The notes under the pieces were generated by a model. The model was not told the origin of the DNA. It was given only the letters and a program-made list of their open reading frames with translations, and did no database searches. A stretch of DNA of 8,833 nt from an uncultured Ruminococcus sp. (lineage in GTDB: Bacteria > Bacillota > Clostridia > Oscillospirales > Acutalibacteraceae), in NCBI GenBank assembly GCA_902797065.1, contig CADBRK010000010.1:1-8833 (forward strand). Direction: 5' to 3'. The position numbers and the translations under genes are program-made. The number at the start of each line of letters is the position of its first letter. Position 1 is the stretch's first letter. Of this stretch, positions 1 to 7,725 are shown piece by piece.

Positions 1-159
1 ATTTTAAACTGCGACGTAAGCTTTCTCATTGACGGAACGTCACATCTCAACGATACTTATCTCAGGAACGAGATCACAGAGAAGATTATGCTTTGCAGCG
101 ACAAACAGAAAAAACTGATACTTGAATTTGTAGATTTGCTGCTTGAATATGACAAATAA
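1..159 (+). CDS. C-terminal end of a probable XRE-family helix-turn-helix regulator (5' end outside window)
   Basis: An open frame runs from base 1 to a TAA at 157-159, giving 52 residues with no start in view. The fragment begins ILNCDVSFLIDG, which resembles the end of an XRE/Cro-type DNA-binding domain, where a pattern like 'L.VSVDYLL.G' follows the last helix. A short charged linker and a leucine-rich helix (KKLILEFVDLLLEY) then end the protein, as in many small Firmicutes XRE regulators. The DNA-reading helices lie outside the window, so the family call rests only on this tail, and the target is unknown. An intrinsic terminator begins about 30 bp after the stop. The next gene has its own promoter, so the two are probably not co-transcribed. 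The fragment could instead be the tail of another small helical protein. Confidence 0.5.
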   Translation: MLNCDVSFLIDGTSHLNDTYLRNEITEKIMLCSDKQKKLILEFVDLLLEYDK

Positions 160-191
160 TACCTCACAACAACATAGTAAAACACAGGTTT

Positions 192-227
192 ACACTTCCG
201 ATAAATTTCGGGAGTGTTTTCATTTTT
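192..227 (+). terminator. Intrinsic terminator after the upstream regulator-like gene
   Basis: The arms ACACTTCCGA (192-201) and TCGGGAGTGT (208-217) form a 10-bp stem with one G-U pair and a 6-nt loop. A T-rich run, TTTTCATTTTT, follows at 217-227. It lies 32 bp after the stop of the partial gene and just before the next promoter, so it insulates the two + strand genes. Confidence 0.8.
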
Positions 228-229
228 GC

Positions 230-258
230 TTGACAAAAACTGTACAAAAAATTATAAT
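230..258 (+). promoter_or_regulatory. Perfect-consensus sigma-A promoter for the acetyltransferase gene
   Basis: The -35 box TTGACA (230-235) and the -10 box TATAAT (253-258) both match the vegetative consensus exactly and are 17 bp apart, the optimal spacing. The expected start of transcription is near 264-266. It directly follows the preceding terminator. A strong unregulated-looking promoter suggests steady expression, although TGTACA at 241-246 lies in the spacer and a repressor site cannot be excluded. Confidence 0.85.
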
Positions 259-265
259 ATTTCTT

Positions 266-272
266 AAAGGAG
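266..272 (+). promoter_or_regulatory. Ribosome binding site that fixes the acetyltransferase start at 281
   Basis: AAAGGAG lies 8 nt before the ATG at 281. It begins almost at the predicted transcription start, so the leader would be only about 15 nt. This site, together with the promoter inside the longer open frame that begins at 143, excludes the upstream ATGs. Confidence 0.8.
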
Positions 273-280
273 ATGATCTG

Positions 281-787
281 ATGGTACGTTTAAGACCATA
301 TAAACAATGCGACGCTCAGACTATTGTTTCATGGATCGGCGATGAAACAGCTTTCAGAAAATGGTGCGCAGACAGATTTGAAAAGTATCCGATCACAGCT
401 GAGGATATGAACGAGCATTACAACATGACGGCATATTCCGACAGCTTTTTTACATGGACTGCATTTGATGAATCGGGCGTTGTCGGTCATATGATAATGC
501 GTTTTACCGACGAAGAAAAAAAGACGCTGCGTTTTGGTTTTGTTATAGTAGACGATAAAAAGCGCGGCAAAGGGTACGGTAAACAAATGCTTGAGCTTGC
601 GGTAAAGTACGCATTTGACATTCTGAAAGTCGAAAAAATAACTCTCGGCGTATTTGAAAACAACGAACCTGCTTACCGGTGTTATAAGTCGGTCGGGTTC
701 CGTGAAATTGAAGCCGATGAACATGAATATTATCATATATTCGGCGAGGATTGGAAATGCATCGAGTTGGAAATAACAAGAAACTGA
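281..787 (+). CDS. GNAT-family N-acetyltransferase
   Basis: This 168-residue protein transfers an acetyl group from acetyl-CoA to an amine; the acceptor cannot be read from the sequence. The acetyl-CoA pyrophosphate loop is RGKGYGK at residues 95-101 (the Q/R-x-x-G-x-G/A motif), preceded by the beta strand TLRFGFVIVDD. The second half of the fold carries NEPAYRCYKSVGF at 128-140, with the conserved N, Y and GF typical of RimJ/RimL-like and other small GNAT enzymes. It is a complete single-domain protein with no signal peptide or membrane segment, so it should be cytosolic. The start at 281 is chosen from the ribosome binding site and promoter; the same frame is open back to 143, but that region contains the promoter and terminator. 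The gene is monocistronic, ending in a stem-loop shared with the convergent fhs. Substrate could be a protein N-terminus, a small amine or an antibiotic. Confidence 0.88.
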   Translation: MVRLRPYKQCDAQTIVSWIGDETAFRKWCADRFEKYPITAEDMNEHYNMTAYSDSFFTWTAFDESGVVGHMIMRFTDEEKKTLRFGFVIVDDKKRGKGYGKQMLELAVKYAFDILKVEKITLGVFENNEPAYRCYKSVGFREIEADEHEYYHIFGEDWKCIELEITRN

Positions 788-801
788 TTTATCGATAACA
801 A

Positions 802-833
802 AGCCCGAAGGTGAAATTACTCACTTTCGGGCT
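802..833. terminator. Probable bidirectional terminator between the acetyltransferase and fhs
   Basis: AGCCCGAAGGTGA (802-814) and TCACTTTCGGGCT (821-833) pair over 13 positions, with one G-U or A-C position depending on the strand, around a 6-nt loop. It sits in the 68-bp gap between two convergent stop codons (785-787 on +, 856-858 on -), where a shared terminator is expected. The downstream runs are only moderately T-rich: GAATTTA on +, and TTTGTTATCGATAAAT on -. Confidence 0.75.
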
Positions 834-855
834 GAATTTATACACTATTCTAAAA

Positions 856-2529
856 TCAGAACAATCCGCTGATAACGCCGTTCTCGTCAACGTCTATCCT
901 CTCTGCTGCGGGAGATTTCGGAAGTCCGGGCATAGTCATTATAGTTCCCGTGAGGGCAACAACAAATCCTGCGCCTGCGGACACTTTGAGATTTCTCACC
1001 GTTACCGTAAAGTTCTCGGGTGCGCCGAGCTTTGTCGGGTCGTCCGAAAAGCTGTACTGAGTCTTAGCCATACATACGGGCAGTTTATCGTAACCGAGCG
1101 ATTTGATCTGAGCAAGCTGCTTCTTTGCGTTTGCCTCGAATACCACACCGTCGCCGCCGTAGATCTTCTTAACGATCGATTCTATCTTGTTTTCGAGAGT
1201 ATCGTCAAGCTCATAGCTGTAAGTGAAATCGCCCTTCTCCTCCTCGCAGAGACGAACTACCTCTTTTGCAAGCTCTACGCCGCCGTTGCCGCCGTCTGCC
1301 CATACGGTAGAAAGCGCAACATTTACGCCAAGTTCCCTGCACTTCTCGATAACAAGCTGAACCTCAGCGTCCGTATCTGTCGGGAAACGGTTCACGGCAA
1401 CCACGCAGGGCAGCTTATATACATTCTTTATGTTTGAAACATGCCTCAGAAGATTAGGCAGACCCTTACCGAGAGCGTCGAGGTTTTCGTTTGCAAGCTC
1501 GGTTTTCTGCATACCGCCGTGCATTTTGAGCGCTCGTACAGTCGCCACAACAACAACTGCCGACGGAGTAAGTCCCGCATATCTGCACTTGATGTCGAGG
1601 AACTTCTCTGCGCCGAGATCGGCGCCGAAGCCTGCCTCGGTAATAGCGTAATCGGACAGCTTCATCGCCATCTTTGTTGCAATAACGGAGTTGCAGCCGT
1701 GAGCGATATTTGCAAACGGACCGCCGTGAACAAGCGCAGGTGTACCCTCGAGCGTCTGAACAAGGTTCGGCTTTAATGCGTCTTTGAGCAGAGCAGTCAT
1801 AGCCCCTGCGGCTTTGAGCTGTCCTGCCGTAACAGGCTCCTCGTTATACGTATAGCCGACGATCAGGCGGGAAAGTCTCTCTTTCAGATCGGTGATCGAC
1901 GTTGCCAGACAAAGCACTGCCATGATCTCGGACGCAACTGTAATGTCATAACCGTCCTCACGCGGTACGCCGTTTACTCTGCCGCCCAGACCGTCCGTCA
2001 CAAAACGAAGCTGTCTGTCGTTCATGTCTACGCATCTTCTCCATGTGATCCTGCGGGGGTCAATGTTGAGCGAGTTGCCCTGATAGATATGGTTGTCAAG
2101 CATAGCGGCAAGCAGATTGTTCGCTGCGCCTATTGCGTGGAAGTCACCCGTAAAATGCAGGTTTATATCCTCCATCGGAACTACCTGCGCATATCCGCCG
2201 CCTGCAGCGCCGCCCTTTATTCCGAAAACGGGACCCAAAGACGGCTCTCTGAGCGCAACAATGCTGTTCTTGCCTATCTTTCTCAAACCGTCTGCAAGAC
2301 CTATTGTGGTTGTGGTTTTTCCCTCGCCTGCAGGCGTAGGCGTAATGGCAGTTACAAGAACAAGCTTGCCGTTGTCTGCCTTGCAGTCCTTCAGATATGA
2401 GAGGTCAATCTTTGCTTTATGATTACCGTATTGCTCGATATACTCCGAAGGAATGCCCGCAGTTTCTGCGATCTCGGAAATGTTTTTCATTTTGACCGAC
2501 TGTGCAATCTCTATATCACTTTTGTACAT
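856..2529 (-). CDS. fhs: Formate-tetrahydrofolate ligase (10-formyl-THF synthetase)
   Basis: Fhs joins formate to tetrahydrofolate using ATP, giving 10-formyl-THF in the cytosol. Its 557 residues match the usual bacterial length of about 555-560. The nucleotide loop TPTPAGEGKTTT is at residues 63-74, followed by the family signature GIKGGAAGGGYAQ at 103-115. Further conserved blocks are FTGDFHAIGAANNLL (126-140), GTPALVHGGPFANIAHGCNS (262-281) and EAGFGADLGAEKF (298-310). All key blocks are intact. The start has an AAAGGAG site (2539-2545) 9 nt upstream. It is the last gene of the - strand purine run, 128 bp after purL, with a hairpin but no convincing promoter in that gap. In this setting its likely job is supplying formyl groups for purine carbons 2 and 8. 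In acetogens the same enzyme works in the Wood-Ljungdahl methyl branch, but nothing here points to that pathway. Confidence 0.98.
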   Translation of the reverse strand: MYKSDIEIAQSVKMKNISEIAETAGIPSEYIEQYGNHKAKIDLSYLKDCKADNGKLVLVTAITPTPAGEGKTTTTIGLADGLRKIGKNSIVALREPSLGPVFGIKGGAAGGGYAQVVPMEDINLHFTGDFHAIGAANNLLAAMLDNHIYQGNSLNIDPRRITWRRCVDMNDRQLRFVTDGLGGRVNGVPREDGYDITVASEIMAVLCLATSITDLKERLSRLIVGYTYNEEPVTAGQLKAAGAMTALLKDALKPNLVQTLEGTPALVHGGPFANIAHGCNSVIATKMAMKLSDYAITEAGFGADLGAEKFLDIKCRYAGLTPSAVVVVATVRALKMHGGMQKTELANENLDALGKGLPNLLRHVSNIKNVYKLPCVVAVNRFPTDTDAEVQLVIEKCRELGVNVALSTVWADGGNGGVELAKEVVRLCEEEKGDFTYSYELDDTLENKIESIVKKIYGGDGVVFEANAKKQLAQIKSLGYDKLPVCMAKTQYSFSDDPTKLGAPENFTVTVRNLKVSAGAGFVVALTGTIMTMPGLPKSPAAERIDVDENGVISGLF

Positions 2530-2612
2530 TTAGTCTTACTCCTTTAAATCAAGAATATACTGTAGATCGGCAGTAAGCGACTCTGCTTATCGACGTCTTA
2601 CTATGATCATGT

Positions 2613-2647
2613 TCCCGAAAGGCAGCTTAAAACAGTGCCTTTCGGGA
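2613..2647 (-). terminator. Perfect 12-bp hairpin between purL and fhs, without a U tract
   Basis: TCCCGAAAGGCA (2613-2624) and TGCCTTTCGGGA (2636-2647) are exact reverse complements with an 11-nt loop. In the - strand transcript the hairpin starts about 10 nt after the purL stop (2658-2660). It is followed by AACATGATCATAG rather than a run of U, so it is not a standard intrinsic terminator. It may be a weak terminator, or a processing or mRNA-stabilising structure that lowers fhs expression relative to purL. The hairpin itself is certain from sequence; its role is inferred. Confidence 0.55.
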
Positions 2648-2657
2648 TCTTGAATAA

Positions 2658-5600
2658 TTACTTAAAATACTTGACAGCCGAACGGAACATGCCCATATCG
2701 TATCTGCCGTCAACATTGCGGTAGAGTCCCTCGCCGATACGCTCGGAGTGACCCATTTTACCGAAAACTCTTCCGTCGGGCGAAGTAATACCCTCTATCG
2801 CAAATGCGGAGTCATTCGGGTTGAAGCGAACATCATTTGTCGGCGTGCCGCTGAGATCTACATACTGTGTAGCTATCTGGCCGTTCTCGGCAAGCTTGGC
2901 GATTATCTCATCGCTTGCGAGGAAACGTCCCTCGCCGTGCGAGATCGGAACTGTATATACATCTCCGACTTTAGTTTCCATCAGCCACGGAGATTTATTG
3001 GAAGCGATCCTTGTTCTGACAAGTCTTGACTGGTGGCGGCTTATCGTGTTGAACGTAAGCGTCGGGCAGTTCTCGTCTGTGTCGATTATCTTTCCGTACG
3101 GCACAAGACCCAGCTTGATAAGTGCCTGGAAGCCGTTGCAGATACCTGCCATAAGTCCGTCACGGTTTTCAAGGAGATCTGTTATCTCGTTCTTTATAAC
3201 AGCATTGCGGAAGAACGCCGTGATAAACTTGCCCGAACCGTCGGGTTCGTCACCGCCGGAGAATCCACCGGGGATAAACACGATCTGTGACTCTCTGATC
3301 CTCTTTGCCGTATATTCTACCGACTCGGCAATATCCTTTGCTGTAAGATTCTTGATAACGATTATCTCCGGCTCTGCGCCTGCGTCACGAAGTACCTTTG
3401 CCGTATCATACTCGCAGTTCGTACCCGGGAATACGGGAATAATAACTCTCGGCTTTGCCGCCCTGACAGCGGGAGAAACTCTCGTCTTTGCGGTATATTC
3501 AAAAGCAGGGATTTCCTTCTTTTCCATGGGGATATTGCAGGAATAAACAGGCTCCAGCTTGTTCTCGTAGATCTCAAGCAGTTCGGGAAGTTTAAGTATC
3601 TCGCCCTTGTAGCAGATTATCTTCTCATCTGTTGTTGCGCCGAGCAGGATACCTATATCGGTATTCTCCGTAAGCTCGAGTATAAATGAGCCGTAATTGT
3701 AACCGAATATATCATCAAGCGAAACATTGATGTCGAATTTGAAGCCGATGTCATTGCCGAAGCACATCTTCATAACCGCCTCTGCAACACCGCCGTATGT
3801 CGGTGTATAAGCCGCTGCGACTTTGCCTTCACGCATAAGCTTTGTGACCTGAGCGTATACGGATTTGAGCGAATTTGCTCTCGGCAGGTTATTTTCGTCA
3901 TACTCGGGCTTTACAAGTACAACACTGTGTCCCGGTGCTTTGAAGTCGTTTGTGATTATGTTATCTGTCTTATCCATAGTAACGGCGAACGATACCAACG
4001 TCGGAGGAACATCGAGATCCTCAAAAGAACCCGACATGGAATCCTTGCCGCCGATTGAAGCGCATTCAAGGTCAATCTGAGCTTTCAGCGAACCGAGAAG
4101 CGCTGCCAGAGGCTTGCCCCAACGCTTACCGTCACGGTTTGGTCTTTCAAAGTATTCCTGGAATGTAAGATACACGTCCTCAAACGAAGCGCCTGTAGCT
4201 ATAAGCTTTGAAACGGACTCAACAACCGCAAGATATGCGCCGTGATACGGGCTTTTCTCGGTGATAAACGGGTTGTAGCCCCATGCCATTACCGAACACG
4301 ATTTAGTGTGCTTTTCTTCCATCGAGACTTTCTGAACCATAGCCTGATTCGGTGTAAGCTGGTTCTTGCCGCCGAACGGCATAATTACAGTACCTGCGCC
4401 GATCGTGGAGTCAAATCTTTCGGAAAGACCTCTCTTCGAGCAGACGTTAAGATCGCCTGCAAGCGCTTTGAACTGCTTCTTGAAATCGCCGTCTGATTTG
4501 CGTCTGTAATCCTGCGGAACATCGGGAGTGATAACGATATGCTTCTCTGCGCCGTTTGAGTTCAGAAACTCTCTCGAAATATTAACTATATTTCTTCCGT
4601 TCCATTTCATGACAAGTCTCGGCTCTGCCTTAACTTCCGCAACTACGGTTGCCTCTAAGTTTTCGCTTGCGGCTAACTCCATGAACCTGTTTACGTCCTT
4701 CGGCTCAACAACAACAGCCATTCTCTCCTGAGACTCGCTGATAGCAAGCTCTGTACCGTCAAGGCCGTCATATTTCTTCGGTACTTTGTTGAGGTCTATC
4801 TCAAGACCGTCTGCAAGCTCGCCGATCGCAACGGATACACCGCCTGCGCCGAAGTCGTTGCAGCGTTTGATGAGCAGCGACGCTTCTTTATTTCTGAACA
4901 GTCTCTGCAGCTTTCTCTCCTCGGGAGCGTTGCCCTTCTGAACCTCTGCGCCGCAGCTTTCGAGCGACGAGAGAGTATGAGATTTTGACGAACCCGTTGC
5001 GCCGCCGCAGCCGTCACGCCCTGTGCGTCCGCCCAAAAGAATAACTATATCTCCCTCTTCGGGGCGTTCACGTCTTACATTCTCGGCGGGAGCGGCAGCC
5101 ACAACTGCGCCGATCTCCATTCTCTTTGCGGCATAGCCGTCGTGATATATCTCATCGACCTGACCCGTTGCAAGGCCGATCTGGTTGCCGTAGGAGCTGT
5201 AGCCTGCTGCGGCAGTAGTTACGATCTTACGCTGCGGAAGCTTGCCCTGCATTGTCTCGCTGACGGGCTTGAGCGGATCAGCCGCACCGGTTACACGCAT
5301 AGCGCCGTATACATATGAACGACCCGACAGCGGATCTCTTATTGCGCCGCCAATACACGTTGCAGCGCCGCCGAAAGGCTCTATCTCCGTGGGGTGGTTG
5401 TGAGTTTCGTTCTTGAACAGCAGCAGCCAGTCCTCTTCCTCGCCGTCTGCGTCTACTTTTATCTTAACCGTACATGCGTTTATCTCTTCGCTCTCGTCGA
5501 GGTTTTCAAGCTTGCCCTGCTGCCTTAAATACTTAGCGCCGATCGTACCGAGATCCATAAGATTTATAGGCTTTGTTCTGCCTATGGCCTTTCTCGTTTC

Positions 5601-6350
5601 GAGGTACTCCTCATATGCCTTCTGCAAAAGCGGATCCTTAAAATGCGCCTCGTCTATCGTTGTAAGGAATGTAGTATGGCGGCAGTGATCCGACCAGTAT
5701 GTATCTATCATCTTAATTTCGGTGATAGTGGGATCTCTGTATTCGCTTCTGAAATAATTCTGACAGAATTTAATATCGTCAAAGTCCATAGCAAGACCTT
5801 TTTCTGTCATAAACGCTCTGAGTCCGTCGTCGTCGAGACGGTTGAAGCCGATAAGTGTTTCTACCTGAGTAGGAATCTCGTATTCAGAAACAAGTGTGTC
5901 GTATTTCTCAAGAGACGCTTCTCTCGACTCAACGGGGTTGATAACGTATTTCTTGATCTGCTCTATATCTTCATCGGTGAGCTTGCCCGAAAGTATATAC
6001 ACCTTTGCCGTACGGATAAGCGGTCTGTCCTTCTGAGAGATTATCTGTATGCACTGTGCGGCAGAGTCTGCTCTCTGATCGAACTGACCGGGCAGGAACT
6101 CAACGGCGAATACCGTGTCCGAGTCGGCATTCTCGATCTCGTCGGTCACAATGTCAAGCTGAGGCTCGGAAAAAACCGTACCCTTGCAGTAATCGAAAAG
6201 CTCCTTGTCTATATTATCTGCGTCGTATCTGTTGAGAATACGGATATTCTCCAGATTTGCGATACCGAGAAGGTTCTTCAGATCGCCGCAGAGAGCCTTC
6301 GCCTCGTGCGCAAGCTCTTTTCTTTTTTCTACATAAATTCTATAAACCAT
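2658..6350 (-). CDS. purL: Phosphoribosylformylglycinamidine synthase, single-chain with fused glutaminase
   Basis: PurL converts FGAR, glutamine and ATP to FGAM, step 4 of purine synthesis. The 1230-residue chain holds all functions that Bacillus splits among PurS, PurL and PurQ. A PurS-like N-terminus and linker (about 1-215) precedes the first synthase half with SDHCRHTTF (220-228), KNETHNHPTEIEPFGG (313-328) and GRTGRDGCGGATGSSKSH (441-458). The second half contains SIGGKDSMSG (765-774). The C-terminal class I amidotransferase domain starts near 968 with FPGTNCE (974-980). Its nucleophile is C1071 in GICNGFQ, and its other triad residues are H1201 and E1203 in MGHSER. Length and motifs fit the clade II single-chain PurL found in Clostridia and streptococci; E. 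coli PurL has about 1295 residues. AGGAGG at 6360-6365 supports the ATG, 9 nt away. The gene follows purD by 35 bp and is probably co-transcribed with it. No frameshift or missing catalytic residue is seen. Confidence 0.98.
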   Translation of the reverse strand: MVYRIYVEKRKELAHEAKALCGDLKNLLGIANLENIRILNRYDADNIDKELFDYCKGTVFSEPQLDIVTDEIENADSDTVFAVEFLPGQFDQRADSAAQCIQIISQKDRPLIRTAKVYILSGKLTDEDIEQIKKYVINPVESREASLEKYDTLVSEYEIPTQVETLIGFNRLDDDGLRAFMTEKGLAMDFDDIKFCQNYFRSEYRDPTITEIKMIDTYWSDHCRHTTFLTTIDEAHFKDPLLQKAYEEYLETRKAIGRTKPINLMDLGTIGAKYLRQQGKLENLDESEEINACTVKIKVDADGEEEDWLLLFKNETHNHPTEIEPFGGAATCIGGAIRDPLSGRSYVYGAMRVTGAADPLKPVSETMQGKLPQRKIVTTAAAGYSSYGNQIGLATGQVDEIYHDGYAAKRMEIGAVVAAAPAENVRRERPEEGDIVILLGGRTGRDGCGGATGSSKSHTLSSLESCGAEVQKGNAPEERKLQRLFRNKEASLLIKRCNDFGAGGVSVAIGELADGLEIDLNKVPKKYDGLDGTELAISESQERMAVVVEPKDVNRFMELAASENLEATVVAEVKAEPRLVMKWNGRNIVNISREFLNSNGAEKHIVITPDVPQDYRRKSDGDFKKQFKALAGDLNVCSKRGLSERFDSTIGAGTVIMPFGGKNQLTPNQAMVQKVSMEEKHTKSCSVMAWGYNPFITEKSPYHGAYLAVVESVSKLIATGASFEDVYLTFQEYFERPNRDGKRWGKPLAALLGSLKAQIDLECASIGGKDSMSGSFEDLDVPPTLVSFAVTMDKTDNIITNDFKAPGHSVVLVKPEYDENNLPRANSLKSVYAQVTKLMREGKVAAAYTPTYGGVAEAVMKMCFGNDIGFKFDINVSLDDIFGYNYGSFILELTENTDIGILLGATTDEKIICYKGEILKLPELLEIYENKLEPVYSCNIPMEKKEIPAFEYTAKTRVSPAVRAAKPRVIIPVFPGTNCEYDTAKVLRDAGAEPEIIVIKNLTAKDIAESVEYTAKRIRESQIVFIPGGFSGGDEPDGSGKFITAFFRNAVIKNEITDLLENRDGLMAGICNGFQALIKLGLVPYGKIIDTDENCPTLTFNTISRHQSRLVRTRIASNKSPWLMETKVGDVYTVPISHGEGRFLASDEIIAKLAENGQIATQYVDLSGTPTNDVRFNPNDSAFAIEGITSPDGRVFGKMGHSERIGEGLYRNVDGRYDMGMFRSAVKYFK

Positions 6351-6385
6351 AGTGGGATTCCTCCTGATCGTCCTTGCGAATCCGA

Positions 6386-7660
6386 TTATTTTTTGAGTGC
6401 GGCAAGCGCTCTCTGTCCTATATCACTGCGGCAGTAAGCGTTCTCGAAGGTAATATTCTCCGTCGCTTTGTATGAGTCCTTTATAGCCTGTTCAAGCGTA
6501 TCTGCCGTAGCAACAACATTGAGAACACGTCCGCCGTTTGTGAAGAGTCTGCCCTCGTCGTCACGCTTTGCGCCTGCGATATAGAAATTCGCATTATCGG
6601 CAAGCTCGCCTATCTTGATCTCAAAGCCCTTTTCATAAGCCTTCGGGTATCCGTTTGAAGCAAGCACAACGCAGCACGCGCTCTTGTCGGCGAATTTTAC
6701 CTCTATCTCGTCGAGTCTTTCCTCGGCTGTTGCAAGCATGATCTCAAAGAGATCGCTTTCAAGCAGCGGCAGAACAACCTGTGTTTCGGGATCGCCGAAA
6801 CGGCAGTTATACTCGATAACCTTCGGACCGTCCTTTGTTATCATAAGTCCGAAGTACAAACAGCCCTTGAACGGTCTGTCAAGAGAAGCCATAGCCTTTA
6901 TTGTCGGCAGGAATATCTTCTCCATGCACTCGTCGGCAACTTCCTTAGTGTAGTAAGGATTCGGCGCAACTGTACCCATACCGCCTGTATTGAGTCCCTT
7001 GTCTCCGTCGAGGGCGCGCTTGTGATCCATGCTCGATACCATGGGAATGATCGTCTTTCCGTCGGTGAACGAGAGTACCGAAACCTCGGGTCCCGTGAGG
7101 AACTCCTCTATAACAACACGGCTGCCGCTCTCTCCGAAGATCTTATCCTGCATCATGGATTTTACTGCGTTTTCTGCGTCCTCTCTCGTTTCGGCGATTA
7201 TAACGCCCTTGCCGAGTGCAAGTCCGTCCGCCTTAATAACAGTCGGGATCGGCGCAGTCTTGACATATTCGAGAGCCTTCTCCATATCGTCAAAGACTTC
7301 GTATTTTGCCGTGGGAATGTCAAAGTTTTTCATAAGGTTTTTCGAGAATACCTTGCTTCCCTCTATTATAGCTGCGCTTGCCTTCGGGCCGAAGCAGGGA
7401 ACACCTGCAGCCTCGAGAGCGTCAACGGCGCCGAGTACGAGCGGATCGTCGGGTGCTACAACGGCAAATTCGATGTTGTTGTTCTTTGCAAATTCAACTA
7501 TTCTCGGAATATCCTTTGCGTTTATATCGACGCACTCTGCGTCTGTTGCGATTCCTCCGTTGCCGGGCAGCGCATAAATAAAGCTTACAAGCTTGCTTTT
7601 CTTTAATGCCTTGATGATTGCATGCTCACGTCCGCCGCCGCCGATAACCATTATTTTCAT
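6386..7660 (-). CDS. purD: Phosphoribosylamine-glycine ligase (GAR synthetase)
   Basis: PurD joins glycine to 5-phosphoribosylamine with ATP, forming GAR in step 2 of purine synthesis. The 424 residues match the normal monofunctional bacterial length. The N-terminal domain opens with MVIGGGGREHAI (4-15). An ATP-grasp domain follows, with KADGLALGKGV (143-153), the lid and metal region around GPEVSV (190-195), NTGGMGTVAPNP (224-235) and the family signature RFGDPETQ (287-294). The C-terminal domain (about 330-420) closes the fold. Position 69-78 reads APDDPLVLGA, where many homologues have a GPE-type sequence; I take this as lineage variation because the rest is intact. ACGGAGGT (core 7668-7673) lies 7 nt before the ATG. 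It begins 109 bp after the transformylase gene, beyond a strong terminator, and leads into purL. It therefore either needs its own promoter or depends on readthrough. Confidence 0.98.
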   Translation of the reverse strand: MKIMVIGGGGREHAIIKALKKSKLVSFIYALPGNGGIATDAECVDINAKDIPRIVEFAKNNNIEFAVVAPDDPLVLGAVDALEAAGVPCFGPKASAAIIEGSKVFSKNLMKNFDIPTAKYEVFDDMEKALEYVKTAPIPTVIKADGLALGKGVIIAETREDAENAVKSMMQDKIFGESGSRVVIEEFLTGPEVSVLSFTDGKTIIPMVSSMDHKRALDGDKGLNTGGMGTVAPNPYYTKEVADECMEKIFLPTIKAMASLDRPFKGCLYFGLMITKDGPKVIEYNCRFGDPETQVVLPLLESDLFEIMLATAEERLDEIEVKFADKSACCVVLASNGYPKAYEKGFEIKIGELADNANFYIAGAKRDDEGRLFTNGGRVLNVVATADTLEQAIKDSYKATENITFENAYCRSDIGQRALAALKK

Positions 7661-7696
7661 AGGAATTACCTCCGTTTCTTTATGTCAGATGCTGTA

Positions 7697-7725
7697 TATT
7701 TTAAAAAAATGCAAAACCGTACAAA
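7697..7725 (-). promoter_or_regulatory. Weak candidate promoter for purD-purL overlapping the terminator
   Basis: On the - strand TTGTAC (7725 to 7720), in the 3' arm of the terminator stem, could act as a -35 box. AAATAT lies 17 bp further on, within TTTAAAATATACAG. Only the -35 is a fair consensus match (TTGAxx-like), and the AT-rich run could produce this by chance. It is listed because purD needs a promoter if the terminator is efficient. No better candidate was seen in the 109-bp gap. Confidence 0.22.

Noticed and set aside
241..246. TGTACA palindrome in the spacer of the acetyltransferase promoter
   Set aside because: A 6-bp palindrome is too short to call an operator, with no second copy nearby.
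143..280. Upstream extension of the acetyltransferase frame to an ATG at 143
   Set aside because: The extra 46 codons span the intrinsic terminator and the consensus promoter, overlap the preceding gene, and add no GNAT-like sequence. The start at 281 has a good ribosome binding site.
811..1437. Open frame of 208 codons on the + strand opposite fhs
   Set aside because: It lies antisense to a fully conserved enzyme, starts inside a terminator stem, is rich in Cys, Arg and Leu as expected of an antisense shadow, and matches no family I know.
2533..2602. Direct repeat GTCTTACT (2533-2540 and 2595-2602) and a 5-bp TAAGC/GCTTA stem (2574-2589) upstream of fhs
   Set aside because: Eight matching bases and a 5-bp stem are expected by chance at this scale. 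One repeat copy is largely the ribosome binding site flank.
2821..3546. Open frame of 241 codons on the + strand opposite the PurL glutaminase domain
   Set aside because: It is a shadow of the opposite strand's codon bias: Ser/Leu/Ile-rich translation, no recognisable domain, and no convincing ribosome binding site.
5643..6437. Open frame of 264 codons on the + strand spanning the purL-purD junction
   Set aside because: It is antisense to the conserved PurL N-terminus and the purD end, its translation resembles no family, and there is no promoter or ribosome binding site pattern like those of the real genes.
7022..7606. Two overlapping + strand open frames opposite purD
   Set aside because: Both are antisense to conserved ATP-grasp sequence and overlap each other in different frames; neither shows a recognisable domain.
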